Positions 11,940-24,667 are shown, numbered from the stretch's first letter. The stretch is 64,000 nucleotides of DNA from Glandiceps talaboti (GCF_964340395.1 NC_135561.1:22001986-22065985), one strand, 5' to 3'. A program made the numbers and translations. Notes: generated from the sequence alone by a model not told the origin.

Positions 11940-12830
11940 TTATGGATATATTCAAGGAAGAAGACTGTGATTGCTTACAAACAGATATTGATAACATGTA
12001 TACTTGGACAGAGAACTCTCTTCTGAAATTTCATCCAGATAAATGTGCCAGTATGCGGATAGGAAAGACACACTTGTCAGATAGATCATATACCATGGGA
12101 CAAAATAAGGTCAAACTTAGAAATACAAAGGAAGAGAAGGATATAGGAGTAATCGTGGATGATAAGCTATCCTTTTCAAGTCACATGTCTACAAAAATAA
12201 ATAAGGCAAATTCCATAATGGGTCTGATAAGGAGAACTTATGCTCATCTTGACAAAGAAAGTTTTTTATTATTGTACAAAGGTCTGGTTAGACCACATTT
12301 GGAATATGCAAATCAAGTTTGGGCACCTTACCTCAAAAAGGATATTATTGCCATCGAGAACGTACAGCGCAGAGCTACCAAGTTAATTCCAGGATTTAGA
12401 GAATTGTCATACCAGGAAAGACTAAGGCATCTGAACTTACCAACTTTGGCTTACCGTCGTCTACGGGGAGATATGATTGAACTCTATAAAATTATGTCGG
12501 GGAAATATGACACTAGAGTGACTGATTTTCTCAAGACCAGACATTGTGACACTAGAGGGCATCAATATAAACTGTACAAAGTCCATACTAGGCTGGATAT
12601 TAGGAAATTTTCTTTTGTACATAGAAGTATAAACCAATGGAATAGTCTTCCCAATCATGTGGTTGATGCACCAAATGTATATAATTTTGAGAGACGTTTA
12701 GATAGACACTGGGAAGGACTTGCAAATGAAATTTAAATTTGAAGACTATGCTAGCATACGCACTGACAAGACTTTAATTTAACATGATCTGATATCAGAG
12801 GCCTAAATAAGGCCTATAATCAGAATTGTA
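11940..12830 (+). mobile_element. 5'-truncated LINE with intact reverse transcriptase C-terminus
   Basis: An uninterrupted frame at 11942-12736 (264 aa) contains DCLQTDIDNMYTWTENSL, KFHPDKCASMRIG, EKDIGVIVDDKLSFSSHM, FLLLYKGLVRPHLEYANQVW, ENVQRRATKLIPG and SINQWNSLPNHVV, in the order found downstream of the YADD box in jockey/CR1-class elements of many invertebrates. The catalytic palm and endonuclease are missing, so this is a dead 5' truncation. The lack of stops suggests it is younger than the copy at 4022. About 90 bases of 3' sequence follow, ending near a CTGTATAC repeat at 12830-12855. Confidence 0.9.
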
Positions 12831-12996
12831 CCTGTATACCTGTATACCTGTATATATTGTCAATAGTTTAACATTTACAGATATTAAGGCAAAGACATAC
12901 ATTAGTTTGTTTATCGACTGCCTCAAGTTAATTTTACGAACGTGCAAGGTAAACGACTGTTGCTGGTTTTTTTGGGGTTTTTTTAAAAGTCAGTTT

Positions 12997-12998
<2 letters not shown>

Positions 12999-13091
<93 letters not shown>

Positions 13092-13144
13092 GAGAGAGAT
13101 ATGGGGAGGAGGAGGCAGAAAGTATGACGGGCATACAGATATAA

Positions 13145-13187
<43 letters not shown>

Positions 13188-13196
13188 TTCTGTCCG

Positions 13197-13286
<90 letters not shown>
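12999..13286 (+). repeat. (GA)n, (GT)n and (AT)n microsatellite cluster
   Basis: About 90 bases of GA, a 60-base spacer, 36 bases of GT and about 88 bases of AT. The long open frames on both strands across it are low-complexity artefacts. Confidence 0.97.
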
Positions 13287-13288
<2 letters not shown>

Positions 13289-13435
13289 CAACATCTCCTG
13301 ACGAGTGATTTACTCACGAAACAGGCTTGTAGAGACGAAAAACCCGACTTGATTTTCTTCTACCCTCAACATATACTCCGCTCTGCGTGTAGACGTATCG
13401 AGCACTGTACTACGGACAAATCTTACCACTGACTT

Positions 13436-13438
<3 letters not shown>

Positions 13439-13518
<80 letters not shown>
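13439..13518 (+). repeat. (AT)n microsatellite
   Basis: 80 bases of perfect AT dinucleotide, 150 bases after the previous cluster. It is flanked on both sides by near-matching words (TCCGTAATATAT and TATATTACGGACA), so the two AT tracts may belong to one larger hairpin-forming unit. Confidence 0.97.
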
Positions 13519-13520
<2 letters not shown>

Positions 13521-14424
13521 CGGACATACTCTCACTCTCACATAAATAGATTGCTATACCACCGTATATCGCAGCAACAAATCTTTCCTCATACCGTAGC
13601 ACTTCAAACACCCCTACCACACCCTAACCCCCTCCACCCAACCCCGTCCACCCCGCCCACCCAACTCAGGGGCGGCAAGCGTTTATTTGAATAATGTTGT
13701 GGGTTTAAAACTACTTTTGAGTATCGAATTTTGAGAATTGGTTTAAATCATTGCCTAAGCCTCTTATCAATTATGACGTCACATTTGTCATTTGAGTGAA
13801 ATTTCTCTATAAATCTTTAATCTAATTTATTAATATTACATTTTGTTGATGATGACAGGCATGAAAGTCGACGAATCCCGCCATCTATGGTGAAACTGAG
13901 AAACATCGGCACATTGGTAGACAATGTAAAATAAATAATTACAAGATATTATATTGGTCCGAAAAAAAGAGACAGTGTAATGTTATGAGTTTGTGGTAAT
14001 TATATTGTCTGATAACTATATCTGTATGTCTTTAAATGATATTGATTTAGATGAACAGGGAACACGAAAAGAGAGACAAGAGAAACACTCTCTACTTTTC
14101 GAGACAATTTCATTTGTTTTGCAAGTTTATAAACTTTAAGTCTATATTACATTTTTGAAGATTATAAATATGATGACAATGATGTTATCGCCCGGCTTTT
14201 TGATCAAAATTTGGTTTTGATACGAATAGGAATATTTAAATATTGTAAATTATTGCCTTCGTATACCCTATAGACAAGGAGAATCTTTCCATAGATAAAA
14301 TGTATTGAGCAAATCACATCGCTTCGTCAATACGCACGTGTTGACATGAACCCACCGAACATCACATAGCGCGTCGCGTCGTGTTTAGTTTAAATTTGTC
14401 CCTTAGTAACAACAATGTAGCGTA

Positions 14425-14437
14425 GTTACCTGGCAAC
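14425..14437 (+). promoter_or_regulatory. X-box (RFX site), array gene copy 1
   Basis: GTTACC-T-GGCAAC fits the RFX consensus RYYNYY-N(1-3)-RRNRAC with no mismatch. It lies 136 bases before the ATG, in a locally CpG-richer stretch. In animals such sites near the start mark genes of cilia and flagella. Confidence 0.7.
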
Positions 14438-14572
14438 GGAAAGATGTGCGTCGATTTGTTTCCGTTGCTGTTATGTACATGTTCGATTGTATAGCACATC
14501 GTGTCTGTGAACGTCGTTCAACTTTCACTCTCTGTTTCCCGAAATAATTGCGATATTACTACTTTAGTTGCG

Positions 14573-15693
14573 ATGGAAAGACTTCCTAGTGCAGGTAAAG
14601 ATATTTTAAATGAATTTCTATGATAAAAAGTGAAGTACAGCAACGTTTGGAGTTAAAATTCAACACATTTGTTGTTCACACCAGTCTACGATGCCGATAC
14701 AATAGTGTATGAATGAGAATAAATGTTTTTAGACTCTGGATTCATGTTAAAACTATCGTGTTATTTACTTGTTACGTCGTCTTTCTTTCTTTTATATTTC
14801 CATGGCCGCCATCTTCACTATTACGATGTTATATTAAATCCTTATCATGTAAAGTTAGTAATATCTGCAATCTAATTTATATTTTATTTCATTTCTATTC
14901 TCCAGACAACATCTCAGTCATGTTAAAATCTACAACTGATTCGTTAAATCAGAAATCTTCTATTATCTGTACCAAGTCAAAGAGTCTGACAGTGCTAGGT
15001 AAGTCATTGAAAATTTCTGTTAGGAATCACTACTAGCATTGGTGTAGCTCAAATATGGCTATATAGACACTTATTTTATTTTCAAATTTAGATTTTATAT
15101 TTAGTTGACAATCAGGGAATAACTTCTATATATCAATAAAGAGTCAATATTTCTAGTTGTGCTATTTATGGTTTGTCTAATCATTTCGTATTATCATCAG
15201 AAACCTGCAGTGTGTCATACACTAAAAACGAAAGAAACTGTCGTAGTCACCGATTGGAGCATCGAAACACTTCTCGTAGAAGGAGTCTGAAGCTGGAGGG
15301 AAATAGATTGGAGCAGGTCTCCCATGTCAACGACAATGGTCGACTTTGTTTGATGACAAACTACTCAAAAAGTGAGTTTTAACTCCAACATTGACATGAA
15401 AGTATATTGATGAGAACTTATTCAATCAGCACCGCTAATTATTTCTTTCCCAGACACTTTTACAACTGAAACGAATGTTATAACATATTAGTTCGTAAAC
15501 ACCTACATTAATTACTTAGGTGATCAAAATTTTTTACTGTACATGTCAGCTTCATAAGCATTCTGTCACAATTTTGTTTTCTATGATAGCATTAATTTTT
15601 CCAATATTTTTATATATTATATATATATCCTTGCATGTCTGTCTGGCAGTCAGTCAGCCAGTCTGTCTGTCTCTCTGTCTGTCTCTCTGGCTA

Positions 15694-15752
<59 letters not shown>

Positions 15753-16280
15753 ATCTTAGTTAAACATTTCTAACGGAAGTCTGATAAAATCAACAATAAT
15801 CTTCTGTCTTTGTTTACAGATTCCTTAGTAAATGATAAACATACTCAGTCTCAGCGAGACATGGTGGATGTTATAGAATCATTACGTAAGGAATATCTAC
15901 AACATAACCCATCTAGTCAAGGTTATACAGGTCCTGCTCGATGTAGATCCCACCTTGCACACAAAGTTCAGATCCATGAAAGTGCAGCGCTCGGCCGCGG
16001 GGACTCGAGTAAGGATAGACCAGCTAGATGTAAATGTGAACTTGAACTTCACCTACCAGGTAGCCTAAGGAACTGCAAACTCTGTAAATCCAAGAACTCT
16101 GATATTTCTGAGGACACGTCAACTCTCAAACTCAACAAGTCCGGATCCGAACTGAAATATCCACAGTTTGTGAGACCAGTAACAGGACTTGTACCTCTAG
16201 ATTTATGGAATGACATTTGCAGGAAAGTCGTCATGTCTCTTCCTGAACTTTACAACCAATTCTCATTTGTGTTATTGTAA
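14573..16280 (+). CDS. Tandem-array gene, copy 1 (unknown function, 248 aa)
   Basis: Exons 14573-14594, 14906-14998, 15201-15371, 15820-16280; joined CDS 747 bases. All three introns are phase 1 and GT-AG, so exons 2 (93 bases) and 3 (171 bases) could be skipped without changing frame. I do not recognise the family. The protein is hydrophilic, without signal peptide or membrane segment. A basic Arg/Ser-rich stretch (RNTSRRRSLKLEG) is in exon 3. Exon 4 has a helix-like segment (RDMVDVIESLRKEYLQHNP), a possible metal-binding CKC...CKLC pattern (C166, C168, C181, C184) and a conserved-looking C-terminus (PQFVRPVTGLVPLDLW). AATAAA follows at 16461. This is the most diverged copy: the exon 3 donor is GTGAGT rather than GTAAGT, and there are several replacements such as NRLEQV for NSLKQV. 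The X-box suggests a ciliary or sperm role, which is inference. Confidence 0.8.
15638..15748 (+). repeat. (CTGT)n/(GT)n microsatellite, intron 3 of copy 1
   Basis: Mixed CTGT/CAGT units followed by about 50 bases of GT, about 70 bases before the exon 4 acceptor. The equivalent intron of every copy has a tract at the same place with a different length and composition. Confidence 0.93.
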
Positions 16281-16900
16281 ATAATTATAAGTGATTTTGA
16301 TCGATTTGTGATAAGACATATTGAAGACTTACTTTGTACTTTATTATCACTTTTTAAGAATGTAAAATTGCATCATTCCTATATTATTAAAACATGGTGC
16401 AAAGCGATATATTTATAATGGAGAATTTCTTGTAATTTTATAAACAATATTGAAAGAGAAAATAAACAAGTTACTTTTACACGTTCTTACGGTACATATT
16501 ATTGTAGTGTCAACTTTTCTTAGCCATTTAGTACCATGTAAGTAAGCTATTTCCAACCGTCCGTTGTCGTTAAATCTTAGCATTGCGTGAAACGACTATT
16601 TGAATAGACGGAAATACTGAGTGATTTCTTTGACCAATTGTATCTAAAGTGTCGTATCCTTTGATGCAGTTTGTATTACACAGTAACATTGAGAAGTTCT
16701 ACGTTTGAAAAACTTCAAATGGGTAGTTTTTAGTACAAGGAAGGTGTGTGACGCATACCACGGCAGTGTTTGTAAACTGAATAGTTTTGAAACGACACAT
16801 GGGCCTATACAAAGGGTTAAACGAATCTTTCATAAACTAATCTTAAAGAAACAAGAATGATAACGATAATCCTAGGTCCCTGGGATGAGATAAGGCTGTA

Positions 16901-16905
16901 AGGAA

Positions 16906-17003
<98 letters not shown>

Positions 17004-17028
17004 GGACGGACGGACGGACGGACGGACG

Positions 17029-17120
<92 letters not shown>
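16901..17120 (+). repeat. (ACAG)n-(ACGG)n-(ACAG)n microsatellite, unit 1
   Basis: About 220 bases of ACAG with a central block of ACGG (about 17002-17033). It is located about 620 bases after the stop of copy 1. The units after copies 2 and 3 have the same sandwich at the same place, with different block lengths. Confidence 0.97.
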
Positions 17121-17122
<2 letters not shown>

Positions 17123-17747
17123 TACATTGTATAGTACACTCGCCAACTTCGAAATTGGCAGTTTTCACAAGTATCATAATGGTATTTTACGTATGATCCC
17201 GTTGGAAAACTAAACAATTACATACATTTTCATCAAAGGGGCTAAAGAGAAGTTTTTATGAACCAAATTGAAAACAACTAGCGGCTTTAAGGACTTCTTT
17301 GACAGAGAGAGGTCATTAGTTCATCGTATTTGTATTTTAGCAATGTGAAATAGATATGCAGATAACATGTCCTTTCTCATTTATACACTTGGTTATAATA
17401 CTTTCATTCAGTCTGTTGCATAATACGAGTTTGTGATGTATGCTACGTTTATATAGTTTCGTGTTTTAAAAGCCGAATAAATTGTTGGCTCACATTAAGA
17501 ATTACTGAATTCATTTCACCAGATGATGCAACCAAAGTACTGATAAATATCTTTAAATGAAATATATACACGAAATGAATACAAGCTATAGGCATGAAAA
17601 ATTAATTTTAATAGATATTGATCTGGTGTGAACTAGGGAAGCTGGACAATTGGAATCAGCGTCAATTGGCCCCACTACCAAACCATGTCTCAACACAACT
17701 CGACAATCTTATAAGCAACGTGTTTTTCACTGTTTTGTTATTACTAG

Positions 17748-18317
17748 CAAACACTCACACAGAACCAAATTACATTTCCTGCTGCAAAGCACTGGAACTC
17801 ACTTCCCTCCTCAATCAAACAGATAACATCAAGACAAGTATTTAAAAAGGCGTTAAAACAAAACTTCCTCAATTCTATGGCTGATTGATTGATTTAGTTT
17901 TTCTTCCTTTGTATTTTGTCAAATTTCATTTTTGTTCAATAAGTATTCCAGTTATAAGTGTTTTACTGTTTGTTTTGTTTTTTTGTTTGTTTTTTTGTTT
18001 TGTTTTTGTTTTTGAACTCTTCCCCATTCCTAGATTATTGATTTCTTTGTTGTTTGTTTTCCTATCAAATTGTATTTTTTGGAGTTATTTCTTTATGTAT
18101 GAGGTATTAGAGTATGCACCTATTTTGTTCTACATGTATACCATTTTTGCAACTCTACATATCTTCATTGTATAAAAAGATTTATTTCATATAATTTGTT
18201 TGGGCCATGAAGGAAGATTAGTTCTGCTGAACTATATTTCATGGTCCCCACCAATTATACTTAGTTAGATTTATGAAATGTAAATACTTATTATTATGGT
18301 GAAAATAAATTATTATT
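17748..18317 (+). mobile_element. LINE 3' end inserted only in array unit 1
   Basis: Units 2 and 3 read TACTAGCAAATATGGGGGCAA without a break. In unit 1 about 570 bases interrupt this site. The insert reads, in one frame, FPAAKHWNSLPSSIKQI and then RQVFKKALKQNFLNSMAD-stop, the usual C-terminal end of a jockey/CR1-type reverse transcriptase. A T/G-rich 3' UTR and an (ATT)n tail follow, reaching TATTATTATGGGG. It is strongly 5'-truncated. No clear target-site duplication is seen. Confidence 0.85.
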
Positions 18318-19207
18318 ATGGGGACAATTATTAGTCAGATCGTAGTATTGACACGGCAAAGTGCGACCTCTCATGCAATGCACTGGCGAGGCAGTGTTGT
18401 AATGATTAATGTTGATCAGCATCTAATTAGTACGGTAATCAACTACAGGCAGATTCACAATATATATACGCATTAAATCCAGTCAATTTTAACTGATTTT
18501 CCGTGACTTCGTCAGCCAAGTAATAAAATCGAAAAGTTAAAGTTGATCAAGTTACTTGCGTAAAGTTATATTGAGCCAGAGTCCGGTCCAATTGACCTGG
18601 GTCCAATTGACTAGAAAGCTGAACTGCTTAGGATTCAGATCCTTTGTTTTACAACAAAAGAGAGTTAACGATGTTTTTGGTAAAAGTCTCGGAGATCCAA
18701 ACACATTTCTAATACCTTCCTTTCACTTCCTTTCTGATAATATTTATGTTGATAAAAGTTGTTTTATAATGTTACGCGACTACGTTCTTCTTTTATACTG
18801 AGTTCAAAAACAAAGTGATATAGAATACAACACCAGATGGCGACAAATACAGACAACTACCGACACATGTTTCCTGTCTACTGAAGCATTGATATAATGT
18901 GTTAATTGTCATGACAACTAATAAACAAACCTTTGTATCTTGTAATTATTGTAAAAGACTGTTTTATATCCGATAGATTTCAACTATAGACTATTCCTTT
19001 TTTTAAATATACGGTATGTATAAATCTAAATAAATTTAACATTTATCCACTGACATTTAATTGCGATTCTGTTCCGAGAAACCTTCTTTTATTTAAGGTG
19101 TCAAGAAGACAAAATCCAGCTTGCTAAACTATAAGATTTGCTATGATCAAATGTTTGATTAAATCTTGGTCGGAGAGAATGGGCATTTCTTACTTGGTTT
19201 TAAAGTA

Positions 19208-19247
19208 CGTCTGTCCGTCCGTCCGTCCGCGCGCGCGCGCGCGCGTA

Positions 19248-19298
<51 letters not shown>

Positions 19299-19370
19299 CA
19301 GCGTGTGAAAATATATACATTATGCAAAACGGTCAGTACGTGTGCCTGTACGAACGTCCGTACGAACGTA

Positions 19371-19442
<72 letters not shown>

Positions 19443-19500
19443 CGTCCGTCCGTCCGTCCGTCCGTCCGTCCGTCCGTCCGTCCGTCCGTCTGTCTGTCTG
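19208..19500 (+). repeat. (CCGT)/(GC)/(GT)/(CTGT)-(CCGT) microsatellite cluster, unit 1
   Basis: GTCC tetranucleotide, a GC dinucleotide block, a GT block, a 70-base conserved spacer with an ACGAACGTACG-like palindrome, then CTGT followed by CCGT and CTGT again. Each unit has the same architecture at the same place, with different block lengths. Confidence 0.95.
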
Positions 19501-19643
19501 TTTATATGTGTCTGTATACTTACGTTCTCACTTGTGCAAGTGCTTTGGGTTTCATTCAGTTAATTTGCTGTCTGTAACTATTCTTGAATATCACGTTTTG
19601 ATATGATCATCAGTAAAACATCTTGTCATCTTATCGTTTTAGG

Positions 19644-19835
19644 GGAAAGCGCTCGTTCACTCTCTTTAATGCTGACATTTGTTCTTGTTACCATAGGAAT
19701 GAAAGTCTCCTCGCAAGCCAGATGAGAATTTACAAAGAATCCCGCCCTCAACGGTATAACAGCGAAACATCGAAGCAATGGTTGACCACAATGCAATATG
19801 AATACTTACAAGATACTCATAATCGTCAGAAATAA
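19644..19835 (+). CDS. Candidate short terminal exon upstream of copy 2
   Basis: Possible acceptors end at 19643 (ATCGTTTTAG) and 19696 (TTGTTACCATAG). The frame ends SETSKQWLTTMQYEYLQ then DTHNRQK and a stop at 19833-19835. Matching frames occur before copies 3 and 4 (25235 and 30459), and a shortened diverged relative lies before copy 1 (about 13860-13935). No start exon was found, and the sequence identity alone does not prove coding because the whole unit is duplicated. A second frame (MKVSSQAR) is open in units 2 and 3 but stopped by TGA here. Confidence 0.3.
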   Translation, partial: GKRSFTLFNADICSCYHRNESLLASQMRIYKESRPQRYNSETSKQWLTTMQYEYLQDTHNRQK

Positions 19836-20431
19836 GAGATAATGTGACGTTATTTGAGTTTTTGTGTTTAGTGACTGATTTCTTTATATTTACTTCCTAA
19901 ACATTTCAAGAGTTAGATTAAAATAATACAAGAAAAGAAACACGCAATAGTTCACTTCGTGACAATGACAGTAATGTTAGTAAGTACTGTTTTGTATTGA
20001 TGTTATTTTCGGAACAACGGAATTAGTTTATATTTGCATCTAACAGTTATCGAATTCAGATAAATAGAAAATGAAAAGAAAGAGCTATCCGTTTAAAAAC
20101 AAATATTGAATGCTTGTATCTGTTTCAGAAGTCTGTGACGTAATGTCCAAAACTGATTGCTTAGTTAGCCAGTTTTATATTCAGTTCAATTTATGTAAAT
20201 TGAGAAATAGTATCACGTCAATTATTTTGTTGTTTTTAAAAACTTCCTTCCAACAGATCAAAATCACTAGAAAATCACTATGACCCATACAAAGACCGCA
20301 CCTTGATTGTCACTGTACATGTACCGGATGTGTCAAAATGATTTTACCTGAACATCACCTACGTCTATCCATGACTAGCGTTAGCGCGTCGTCTTTATTT
20401 TGTCGTTCAGCGACAGCAATGTATTGCTGTA

Positions 20432-20444
20432 GTTACCAGGCAAC
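20432..20444 (+). promoter_or_regulatory. X-box (RFX site), array gene copy 2
   Basis: GTTACC-A-GGCAAC, a perfect RFX consensus match with a different spacer base from the other copies, 138 bases before the ATG. Confidence 0.7.
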
Positions 20445-20581
20445 GGAAAGATGTGCGTCGATTTGTTTCCGTTGTTGTTATGTACATGTTCGATTGTATA
20501 GCACATCGTGTCTGTGAACGTCGTTCAACTTTCACTCTCTGTGTTTCCCGAAATAATTGCGATATTACTACTTTAGTTGCG

Positions 20582-21707
20582 ATGGAGAGACTTCCTAGTG
20601 CAGGTAAAGATATTTTAAATGAATTTCTATGATAAAAAGTGAAGTACAGCAACGTTTGGAGTTAAAATTCAACACATTTGTTGTTCACGCCAGTCTACGA
20701 TGCCGATACAATAGTGTATGAATGAGAATAAATGTTTTTAGACTCTGGATTCATGTTAAAACTATCGTATTATTTACTTGTTACGTCGTCTTTCTTTCTT
20801 TTTTATTTTCATGGCCGCCATCTTCACTATTACAATGTTATATTAAATCCTTATCATGTAAAGTTAGTATATCTGCAATCTAATTTATAATATTTTAATT
20901 CATTTCTATTCTCCAGACAACATCTCAGTCATGTTGAAATCTACAACTGATTCGTTGAATCAGAAATCTTCTATTATCTGTACCAAGTCAAAGAGTCTGA
21001 CAGTGCTAGGTAAGTCATTGAAAATTTCTGTTAGGAATCACTAGCACTGGTGTAGCTCAAATATGGCTATATAGACACTTATTTTATTTTCAAGTTTAGA
21101 TTTTATATTTAGTTGACAACAAGGAATAACTTATATATATCAATAAACAGTCAATATTTCTAGTTGTGCTACTATATTTATGATTTGTCTAATCATTTCG
21201 TCTTACCATCAGAAACCTGCAGTGTGCCATACACTAAAAACGAAAGAAACTGTCGTAGTCACCGATTGGAGCATCGAAACACTTCTCGTAGAAGGAGTCT
21301 GAAGCTGGAGGGAAATAGCTTGAAGCAAGTTTCCCATGACAACGACAATGGTCGACTTTGTTTGATGACAAACTACTCAAAAAGTAAGTTTTAACTCCAA
21401 CATTGACATGAAAGTATATTGATGAGAACTTATTATAAGTTTACTGATTTCAAATTAGCACCTCTAATTATTTCTTTCGCAGACACTTTTTACTATTCAA
21501 ACGAATGTTACGGCATATTTATCCGTAAACACCTACATTAATTCCATTGGTGATCACAAATTGTTACTGTACATGTCAGCTTTATATGCATTCAGTCACA
21601 ATTTTTTCTATTTTTAGTTTTCTATGAATGAATTTTTCCAATATTTTTTTTATATATTATGCATCCTTGAATGTAAATGTGCCTGTCTGTCTGTCTATGT
21701 CTGCGTG

Positions 21708-21756
<49 letters not shown>

Positions 21757-22326
21757 ATGTATGTGTCTGTGTCTGTGTCTCTCTACATGTGTGTGTCTAT
21801 CTCAGTTAATATTTCTAACGGAAGTCATACTAAAATCAACAATAATCTTCTGTCTTTGTTTACAGATTCCTTAGTAAATGATAAACATACTCAGTCTCAG
21901 CGAGACATGGTGGATGTTATAGAATCATTACGTAAGGAATATCTACAACATAACCCATCTAGTCAAGGTTATACAGGTCCTGCTCGATGTAGATCCCACC
22001 TTGCACACAAAGTTCAGATCCATGAAAGTGCAGCGCTCGGCCGTGGGGAGTCGAGTAAGGATAGACCAGCTAGATGTAAATGTGAACTTGAACTTCACCT
22101 ACCAGGTAGCCTAAGGAACTGCAAACTCTGTAAATCCAAGAACTCTGATATTTCTGAGGACACGTCAACTCTCAAACTCAACAAGTTCGGATCCGAACTG
22201 AAATATCCACAGTTTGTGAGACCAGTAACAGGACTTGTACATCTAGATATATGGAATGACATTTGCAGGAAAGTCGTCATGTCTCTTCCTGAACTTTACA
22301 ACCAATTCTCATTTGTGTTGTTGTAA
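20582..22326 (+). CDS. Tandem-array gene, copy 2 (unknown function, 248 aa)
   Basis: Exons 20582-20603, 20917-21009, 21213-21383, 21866-22326; 747 bases, same structure and phases as copy 1, no internal stop. It differs from copy 1 at a few positions: NSLKQVSHDND for NRLEQVSHVND, GESS for GDSS, KFGS for KSGS, and LVHLDIW for LVPLDLW. The four cysteines of the CKC/CKLC pattern are kept. AATAAA is at 22507. Function not recognised; see copy 1 for a description of the protein. Confidence 0.8.
21683..21810 (+). repeat. (CTGT)n microsatellite, intron 3 of copy 2
   Basis: CTGT/TATG units ahead of the exon 4 acceptor, the positional counterpart of 15638-15748. Confidence 0.9.
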
Positions 22327-22952
22327 ATAATTATAAGTGATTTTGATCGATTTGTGATAAGACATATTGAAGACTTACTTTGTACTTTATTATCACTTTT
22401 TAAGAATGTAAAATTGCATCATTCCTATATTATTAAAACATGGTGCAAAGCGATATAATTATAATGGAGAATTTCTTATAATTTTATAAACAATATTGAA
22501 AGAGAAAATAAACAAGTTACTTTTACACGTTCTTACGGTACATATTATTGTAGTGTCAACTTTTCTTATCCATTTAGTACCATGTAAGTAAGCTATTTCC
22601 AACCGTCCGTTGTCGTTAAATCTTAGCATTGCGTGAAACGACTATTTGAATAGATGGAAATACTGAGTGATTTCTTTGACCAATTGTATCTAAAGTGTCG
22701 TATCCTTTGATGCAGTTTGTTTTACACAGTAACATTGAGAAGTTCTACGTTTGAAAAACTTCAAATGGGTAGTTTTTAGTACAAGGAAGGTGTGTGACGC
22801 ATACCACGGCAGTGTTTGTAAACTGAATAGTTTTGAAACGACACATGGGCCTATACAAAGGGTTAAACGAATCTTTCATAAACTAATCTTAAAGAAACAA
22901 GAATGATAACGATAATCCTAGGTCCCTTGGGATGAGATTAGGTTGTAAGGAA

Positions 22953-23014
<62 letters not shown>

Positions 23015-23079
23015 GGACGGACGGACGGACGGACGGACGGACGGACGGACGGACGGACGGACGGACGGACGGACGGACG

Positions 23080-23146
<67 letters not shown>

Positions 23147-23163
23147 GGACAGACAGACAGACA
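22953..23163 (+). repeat. (ACAG)n-(ACGG)n-(ACAG)n microsatellite, unit 2
   Basis: Same sandwich as in unit 1, with a longer ACGG core (about 23012-23087) and one stray ACGG in the right ACAG block. Confidence 0.97.
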
Positions 23164-24620
23164 AATACATTATATAGTACACTCGCCAACTTCGAAATTG
23201 GCAGTTTTCACAAGTATCATAATGGTATTTTACGTATGATCCCGTTGGAAAACTAAACAATTACATACATTTTCATCAAAGGGGCTAAAGAGATTTTTAT
23301 ATGAACCAAATTGAAAACAGCTAGCGGCTTTCAAGACTTCTTTGACAGAGAGAGATCATTAGTTCATCGTATTTGTATTTTAGCAATGTGAAATAGATAT
23401 GCAGATAACATGTCCTTTCTCATTTATGCACTTGGTTATAATACTTTCATTCAGTCTGTTGCATAATACGAGTTTGTGATGTATGCTACGTTTATATAGT
23501 TTCGTGTTTTAAAAGCCGAATAAATTGTTGGCTCACATTAAGAATTACTGAATTCAGTAACCAAAGTACTGATAAATATATTTAAATGAAATATATATAC
23601 GAAATGAATACAAGCTAGAGGCATGAAAACTTAATTTTAATAGGTATTGATCTGGTGTGAACTAGGGAAGCTGGACAATTGGAATCCGTGTCAATTGGCC
23701 CCTCTACCAAACCCTGTCTCAACACAACTCGACAATCTTATAAGCAACGTGTTTTTCACTGTTTTGTTATTACTAGCAAATATGGGGGCAATTATTAGTT
23801 AGATCGTAGTATTGACACGGCAAAGTGCGACCTCTCATCCAATGCACTGGCGAGGCAGTGTTTTAATGATTAATAATGTTGATCTACATCTAAGTACGGT
23901 AATCAACTACAGGCAGATTCACAATATATATACGCATTAAATCCAGTCAATTTCAAATAATTTTCCGTGACTTCGTCAGCCAAGTAATAAAATCGAAAAG
24001 TTAAAGTTGATCAAGTTACTTGCGTAAAGTTATATTGAGCCAGAGTCCAATTGACCTGGGTCCAATTGACTAGAAAGCTGAACTGCTTAGAATTCAGATC
24101 CTTTGTTTTACAACAAAAGAGAGTTAACGATGTTTTTGGTAAAAGTCTCGGAGATCCAAACACACTTCTAATACCTTCCTTTCACTTTCCTTCTGATAAT
24201 ATCTATGTTGATAAAGTTGCTTTATAATGTTACGCGACTACGTTCTTCTTTTATACTGAGTTTAAAAACAAAGTGATATAGAATACAACACCAGATGGCG
24301 ACAAATACAGACAACTACCGACACATGTTTCCTGTCTACTGAAGCATTGATATAATGTGTAAATTGTCATGACAACTAATAAACAAACCTTTGTATCTTG
24401 TAATTATTGTAAAAGACTGTTTTATATCCGATAGATTTCAACTATAGACTATTCCTTTTTTTAAATATACTGTATGTATAAATCTAAATAAATTTAACAT
24501 TTATCCACTGACATTTAATTGCGATTCTGTTCCGAGAAACCTTCTTTTATTTAAGGTGTCAAGAAGACAAAATCCAGCTTGCTAAACTATAAGATTTGCT
24601 ATGATCAAATGTTTGATTAA
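23164..24620 (+). other. Spacer between array gene copies 2 and 3
   Basis: Aligns with 17121-19160 without the LINE insertion; the empty site is near 23779. No coding exon is recognised. Confidence 0.6.
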
Positions 24621-24667
24621 ATCTTGGTCGGAGAGAATGGGCATTTCTTACTTGGTTTTAAAGTACG

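Larger units (their letters stand above)
16281..19600 (+). other. Spacer between array gene copies 1 and 2
   Basis: Contains the poly-A signal of copy 1 (16461), the ACAG/ACGG microsatellite, the copy-1-specific LINE insertion and the GT/CTGT microsatellites. The same spacer recurs after copies 2 and 3. I find no convincing coding exon in it before the candidate exon at about 19640. Confidence 0.6.

Noticed and set aside
16049-16234. Minus-strand 61-residue frame conserved in all four array copies
   Set aside because: Antisense shadow of exon 4; its conservation follows from the plus-strand coding exon.
16817-17217. Long Ser-Val-Cys-Leu open frames over the CTGT/ACAG tracts (also at 19.2, 22.9, 24.7, 29.8 and 33.3 kb)
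   Set aside because: Tetranucleotide repeats are open in three frames by construction; no unique coding flank.
17618-17845. 75-residue frame KLDNWNQRQLAPLPNHV... as an exon of the array gene
   Set aside because: Corresponding sequence in units 2 and 3 carries different codons and lacks the second half, which belongs to the LINE insertion in another frame.
20407-20652. Minus-strand 81-residue frame over the array promoter and first exon (also 25788 and 31029)
   Set aside because: Antisense of the promoter/X-box region; frame is lost in copy 1 and shows no domain.
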